A stretch of DNA of 7,848 bases from Eubacteriales bacterium. GTDB lineage: Bacteria > Bacillota > Clostridia > Oscillospirales > CAG-382. Below the pieces are notes generated by a model. It was not told where the DNA came from. It searched no databases and saw nothing but the letters and a program-made list of their open reading frames with translations. Every line of letters begins with the position of its first letter. Within the stretch, counting starts at the first letter, position 1. Positions 5,038-7,848 of the stretch are shown piece by piece. The position numbers and the translations under genes were made by a program. Where the stretch lies: positions 1-7,848 of the forward strand of contig JAQVQF010000112.1 of NCBI GenBank assembly GCA_028701715.1, in the 5' to 3' direction.

Positions 5038-6177
5038 ATGAAGTATATAGTCAACGGAAAGCTTATACTCAAGGACAGGATTGTATGCGGCAAGGCAATT
5101 GCCTACGACGGTAAAATCCAAAACATTATCGATACGGACAAGGTTCCGGCGGACGCGGAAATTATTGACGCAAAGGGCAACTATGTCGCCCCCGGACTTA
5201 TCGACATCCACATTCACGGCTATCTCGGCTGTGATGTATGCGACGCCAAAACCGAAGGTATCAGAACGATAGCCGGCGGACTGGTCAAGAACGGCGTCAC
5301 CGGATTCCTCGCCACCACCATGACCGTATCGATGGAAGTGATACAGAAATCCGTCGACTCCGTAAGGGCGGTAATGGAAGAATCCAAGACCTGGAACGGC
5401 TCGACGGTGCTCGGCGTTCACGCGGAGGGCCCGTTTATCAACAAGAAAAAGAAAGGCGCTCAGGAGGAGGCCTTCATACTCAAACCCGACGCGAATTTTG
5501 TCATTAAAAACGCCGATGTCGTAAAATACATCACTCTCGCGCCCGAAATGGACGAAGGTTTCTCCGCGATACGCGAGATAGTTTCGGAAACAGACACGGT
5601 CGTTTCTGTCGGCCATACCGACGCGAATTACGAAACCGCAAGCGCCTCGGTTGACGCGGGCGTAAAATCCTCCACTCATCTTTTCAACGCCATGACCGCT
5701 CTCAATCACCGCAATCCCGGTGTTGTCGGCGCCGCGCTCACACGCGATATATATACCGAGCTTATAGTGGATACATATCATGTTGACAAGGCTCTGTTTT
5801 CGATGGTGGCGAAGCTCAAGGGCGATAAGCTGGTGTTCATCACCGACTGTCTCCCGGCGGGCGGACTTCCCGAAGGACAGTACACCCTGGGCAATCAAAA
5901 GGTATTTTATTATGATAATCTATGTAAGCTTGAGGACGGCACCATCGCAGGCAGCGTGCTGAAGCTCAACAAAGGCGTATTGAACGTGTTTGAAAGCACC
6001 GACCTCCCTTTATGGCAGTGCGTAAGATGCGCCACACTCAATCCCGCGACTCTTTTGGGCATCGCCGATAAAAAAGGCTCGCTTGAAATCGGCAAGGACG
6101 CGGACATTATAATAGCAAACGAAAAATTCGACATATTGAAGACAATCATAGGAGGAACATTAAGATATGAAGCTTAA
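5038..6177 (+). CDS. nagA: N-acetylglucosamine-6-phosphate deacetylase
   Basis: NagA removes acetate from GlcNAc-6-phosphate to give glucosamine-6-phosphate, the committed step in catabolism of GlcNAc and recycled peptidoglycan sugars in the cytoplasm. The 379-residue product is normal for this amidohydrolase-superfamily TIM barrel. Visible motifs in order are HIHG (58-61), HAEGPF (128-133) with metal ligand E130, GHT (192-194) with H193, THLFNAM (213-219) with H214, HRNPG (224-228), DTYHVD (245-250) with substrate histidine H248, and TDCLPAGG (269-276) with catalytic D270. The end TLNPATLLG...KGSLEIGKDADI is the usual C-terminal beta-sandwich return. Q142 replaces the substrate-loop histidine of E. 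coli, as in some Firmicute NagA. AAAAGGA at 5021-5027 precedes the ATG by 10 nt. It overlaps the ROK gene by 11 bp, indicating coupling. No nagB is in the window. Confidence 0.96.
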   Translation: MKYIVNGKLILKDRIVCGKAIAYDGKIQNIIDTDKVPADAEIIDAKGNYVAPGLIDIHIHGYLGCDVCDAKTEGIRTIAGGLVKNGVTGFLATTMTVSMEVIQKSVDSVRAVMEESKTWNGSTVLGVHAEGPFINKKKKGAQEEAFILKPDANFVIKNADVVKYITLAPEMDEGFSAIREIVSETDTVVSVGHTDANYETASASVDAGVKSSTHLFNAMTALNHRNPGVVGAALTRDIYTELIVDTYHVDKALFSMVAKLKGDKLVFITDCLPAGGLPEGQYTLGNQKVFYYDNLCKLEDGTIAGSVLKLNKGVLNVFESTDLPLWQCVRCATLNPATLLGIADKKGSLEIGKDADIIIANEKFDILKTIIGGTLRYEA

Positions 6178-7555
6178 GGTCGAATCAACGCTCGACAAGC
6201 AGTTTATGCCATTATCCCTTATTTGCCGTGAATTCAGGGAAGGTACGAAAGACGACGGTCAGGACATAGTTATCGGTATCGAAAGAAACAACGGACATGT
6301 TTCCGCTTATAGAACGAGAATATATAAGGATGCCGCGGGAAAGGACGAGCTTAATTTCCGCTTTATCGAAAGAATCGTAAAAGCCCTCCTGTGGGTCAGG
6401 GGCGGCTATAAGATAATCATCGCCGGTTCTCCGGTCGTCGGAGAAAAAATTAAAAAAGCCTATGAAAAAGGCAATCTCCGCGGCTTCGACAATACCTTCA
6501 TGGCACGGGTTTACGAACGACCCTTCGAGGTGGTAGTGACCGATCTCGCACACGCGCCCGTCACGCACGAATCGGCTTCTCCCGTCGGACGTCATCTCGA
6601 CGGCTGCCGCATAGGCTTTGACGCGGGCGGAAGCGACAGAAAGGTTTCGGCCGTGGTAAACGGCGAATCCGTGTACTCGGAGGAAGTAGTGTGGTTCCCC
6701 AAGACCAGCTCCGATCCGGAATATCATTATCAGGGCATACTCGACGCGATGAAGACCGCCGCAAGCCATATGCCGCGCGTGGACGCCATAGGCGTATCGT
6801 CGGCGGGCGTTTATGTGGACAACAGAATAATGATAGCTTCCCTGTTTTTAAAGGTTTCCGACGCGGATTTTGAAAAACGCGTCAAGAGCATGTATATCGA
6901 CGTCGCCAAGGAGCTCGGCAAAGAGCTCGGAAAGGATATACCCATTGAGGTCGCCAACGACGGCGACGTCACCGCGCTTGCCGGTGCGATGGATTTAAAC
7001 GACAACAATGTGCTGGGCGTGGCGATGGGAACATCCGAAGCGGGCGGCTATGTGGACGAAATAGGGAATATAACCGGCTGGCTCAACGAGCTCGCCTTCG
7101 TACCCGTCGATTTTTGTGAAAACGCCATGGCGGACGAATGGTCGGGTGACTACGGCTGCGGAGTGAAATATTTCTCGCAGGACGGCGTTATAAAGCTGGC
7201 CCCTCTTGCCGGCATTGACATTGACGAATCCCTTTCGCCCGCAGAAAAGCTCAAGATTGTTCAGAAGCTGATGAGCGAGGGCGACGAAAGAGCGAAAAAG
7301 ATATATGAAAACATCGGCGTTTATTTCGGCTACGCGATACCCTTCTACGCCGAATTCTACGATATTAAGCATGTCCTTATAATGGGACGCGTCACCAGCG
7401 GAGAGGGCGGCGTACTGCTGCTCGGCAAGGCGCAGGAGGTACTCGATAAAGAGTTCCCGGAGCTTGCCGCAAAGCTTAAGCTGCACATACCCGACGAATC
7501 CTCCCGCAGGGTCGGTCAGTCGGTGGCCGCCGCGAGTTTACCCGAAATAAAATAA
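6167..7555 (+). CDS. Divergent ROK-family (sugar kinase-like) protein with N-terminal extension
   Basis: The C-terminal two thirds (about 147-462) read as a ROK actin-like ATPase: GFDAGGSDRK (150-159) in place of the phosphate-1 loop, GVSSAGVY (209-216), ANDGDVTALAG (263-273) with the likely catalytic D265, and MGTSEAGGYV (287-296) for the GTGxGGG phosphate-2 loop. LIMGR (404-408) replaces the usual GG-containing adenosine strand. The CxCGxxGC zinc cluster of ordinary ROK proteins is absent; only GCG (330-332) lies near that place. Residues 1-145 are not a helix-turn-helix as in NagC or XylR. They contain IVIGIERNNGHVSA (34-47) and IIIAGSPVVGEKI (83-95), which look like a weak copy of ROK strands. 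GGAGGA at 6151-6156, 10 nt before the ATG, supports the start. The 11-bp overlap with nagA suggests a role in amino-sugar metabolism, either as a kinase or as a sensor. The substrate is unknown. Confidence 0.75.
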   Translation: MKLKVESTLDKQFMPLSLICREFREGTKDDGQDIVIGIERNNGHVSAYRTRIYKDAAGKDELNFRFIERIVKALLWVRGGYKIIIAGSPVVGEKIKKAYEKGNLRGFDNTFMARVYERPFEVVVTDLAHAPVTHESASPVGRHLDGCRIGFDAGGSDRKVSAVVNGESVYSEEVVWFPKTSSDPEYHYQGILDAMKTAASHMPRVDAIGVSSAGVYVDNRIMIASLFLKVSDADFEKRVKSMYIDVAKELGKELGKDIPIEVANDGDVTALAGAMDLNDNNVLGVAMGTSEAGGYVDEIGNITGWLNELAFVPVDFCENAMADEWSGDYGCGVKYFSQDGVIKLAPLAGIDIDESLSPAEKLKIVQKLMSEGDERAKKIYENIGVYFGYAIPFYAEFYDIKHVLIMGRVTSGEGGVLLLGKAQEVLDKEFPELAAKLKLHIPDESSRRVGQSVAAASLPEIK

Positions 7556-7564
7556 CGCCAAAAT

Positions 7565-7593
7565 AAAAGAACCTTTCATCAGGTTCTTTTTTC
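7565..7593. terminator. Bidirectional Rho-independent terminator between the ROK gene and lgt
   Basis: AAAAGAACCT (7565-7574) pairs perfectly with AGGTTCTTTT (7581-7590) around the loop TTCATC. On the plus strand the stem runs into TTTTTT and ends the nagA-ROK transcript 10 bp after the ROK stop. On the minus strand the stem is followed by TTTTATTTT and can end the lgt transcript. The right arm overlaps the last codons of lgt, and the lgt stop codon at 7579-7581 straddles the loop/stem boundary. Confidence 0.88.
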
Positions 7594-7848
7594 TTGTCGG
7601 CGAATAATTATCAGTTTTATATAATATACAATGGGAATTATGATAAGGACTATTGAAGTAATCTGTGCAGGGGAAAGATATATACCCGTTGATCCGCGGT
7701 CGTCACCGCGTAAAAATTCTATGAAAAATCTGAAAACGGGATATAATATCAGATAATTCATAAAACGGTGCTTCTTCAACACCCAAAACAACAATGCAGC
7801 GATACAGGCGAGCGCCAAGGCTTCGTAAAGCTGGGTAGGGAAAACCTT
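7579..7848 (-). CDS. lgt: Prolipoprotein diacylglyceryl transferase, C-terminal 89 residues
   Basis: Lgt is the membrane enzyme that transfers diacylglycerol from phosphatidylglycerol to the lipobox cysteine of prolipoproteins. Only the C-terminal part is in the window; the gene enters from the right edge with no start visible. The fragment opens with FPTQLYEA, the conserved (H)PTQLYE segment. A transmembrane helix (about fragment residues 10-24) follows, then a basic loop (LKKHRF), the signature PVFRFFIEFLRGD (37-49) with its essential arginine region, SPAQITS (59-65), a last transmembrane helix (66-81) and a basic tail RRQEKRT. The HGG-type catalytic loop lies outside the window. The open frame is continuous from 7848 to the stop, so the first in-frame TTG or ATG inside the fragment should not be taken as a start. 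It converges on the ROK gene across a shared terminator. Confidence 0.92.
   Translation of the reverse strand, partial: KVFPTQLYEALALACIAALLFWVLKKHRFMNYLILYPVFRFFIEFLRGDDRGSTGIYLSPAQITSIVLIIIPIVYYIKLIIIRRQEKRT

Noticed and set aside
4990..5898. 302-codon minus-strand open frame opposite nagA
   Set aside because: It lies wholly antisense to a well-supported nagA, has no recognisable family features, and its ending overlaps the nagA promoter. It is a composition-driven shadow.
6995..7486. 163-codon minus-strand open frame opposite the ROK gene
   Set aside because: It is antisense to a frame with clear ROK motifs and has no credible start signal or family resemblance.

Overview
The window looks like a chromosomal segment of an anaerobic Firmicute of the class Clostridia. 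Supporting signs are strong AAGGAGG-type ribosome binding sites, sigma-A-like promoters, AT-rich intergenic DNA around genes of moderate GC, a KtrAB-type potassium system with a single-RCK KtrA, and protein wording typical of gut Clostridia (for example DTYHVD in NagA). This lineage call is an inference from style, not from a marker gene. No phage, insertion sequence, CRISPR array, rRNA or tRNA is visible.

Layout. Positions 1-1215, minus strand: a ruvC-ruvA-ruvB Holliday-junction operon read leftward, with ruvB running off the left edge. Positions 1216-1498 are an AT-rich divergent intergenic region. It holds a good minus-strand promoter for ruvC, a plus-strand promoter for acpP, three AT-rich dyads between them and a GC-rich hairpin early in the acpP leader. 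Positions 1499-1726: a stand-alone acyl carrier protein gene. Positions 1727-2025 hold no gene. They contain seven perfect copies of an 8-bp tandem repeat, a bulged terminator-like hairpin whose loop carries a degenerate 7-bp repeat, about 80 bp of AT-rich sequence in which I see nothing specific (1876-1954), and a near-consensus promoter.

Positions 2026-4928, plus strand: a probable three-gene operon of a DUF3137-like two-TM membrane protein, KtrB (K+ channel-like subunit) and KtrA (cytosolic RCK gating subunit). The first two genes overlap by 14 bp. Positions 5038-7555, plus strand: nagA (GlcNAc-6-phosphate deacetylase) overlapped by 11 bp by a gene for an unusual ROK-family protein. That protein has a ~145-residue N-terminal extension and lacks the ROK zinc cysteine cluster. 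From 7579 to the right edge, minus strand: the 3' end of lgt (prolipoprotein diacylglyceryl transferase), converging on the ROK gene. A terminator hairpin lies in the 3' end of lgt itself.

Functionally the window is mostly core physiology: recombination/repair, fatty acid synthesis, potassium homeostasis, amino-sugar catabolism or cell-wall recycling, and lipoprotein maturation. The least explained parts are the divergent ROK-like protein, the DUF3137 protein coupled to KtrB, and the repeat-plus-hairpin block after acpP. I found no convincing evidence of a wholly new multi-gene system.
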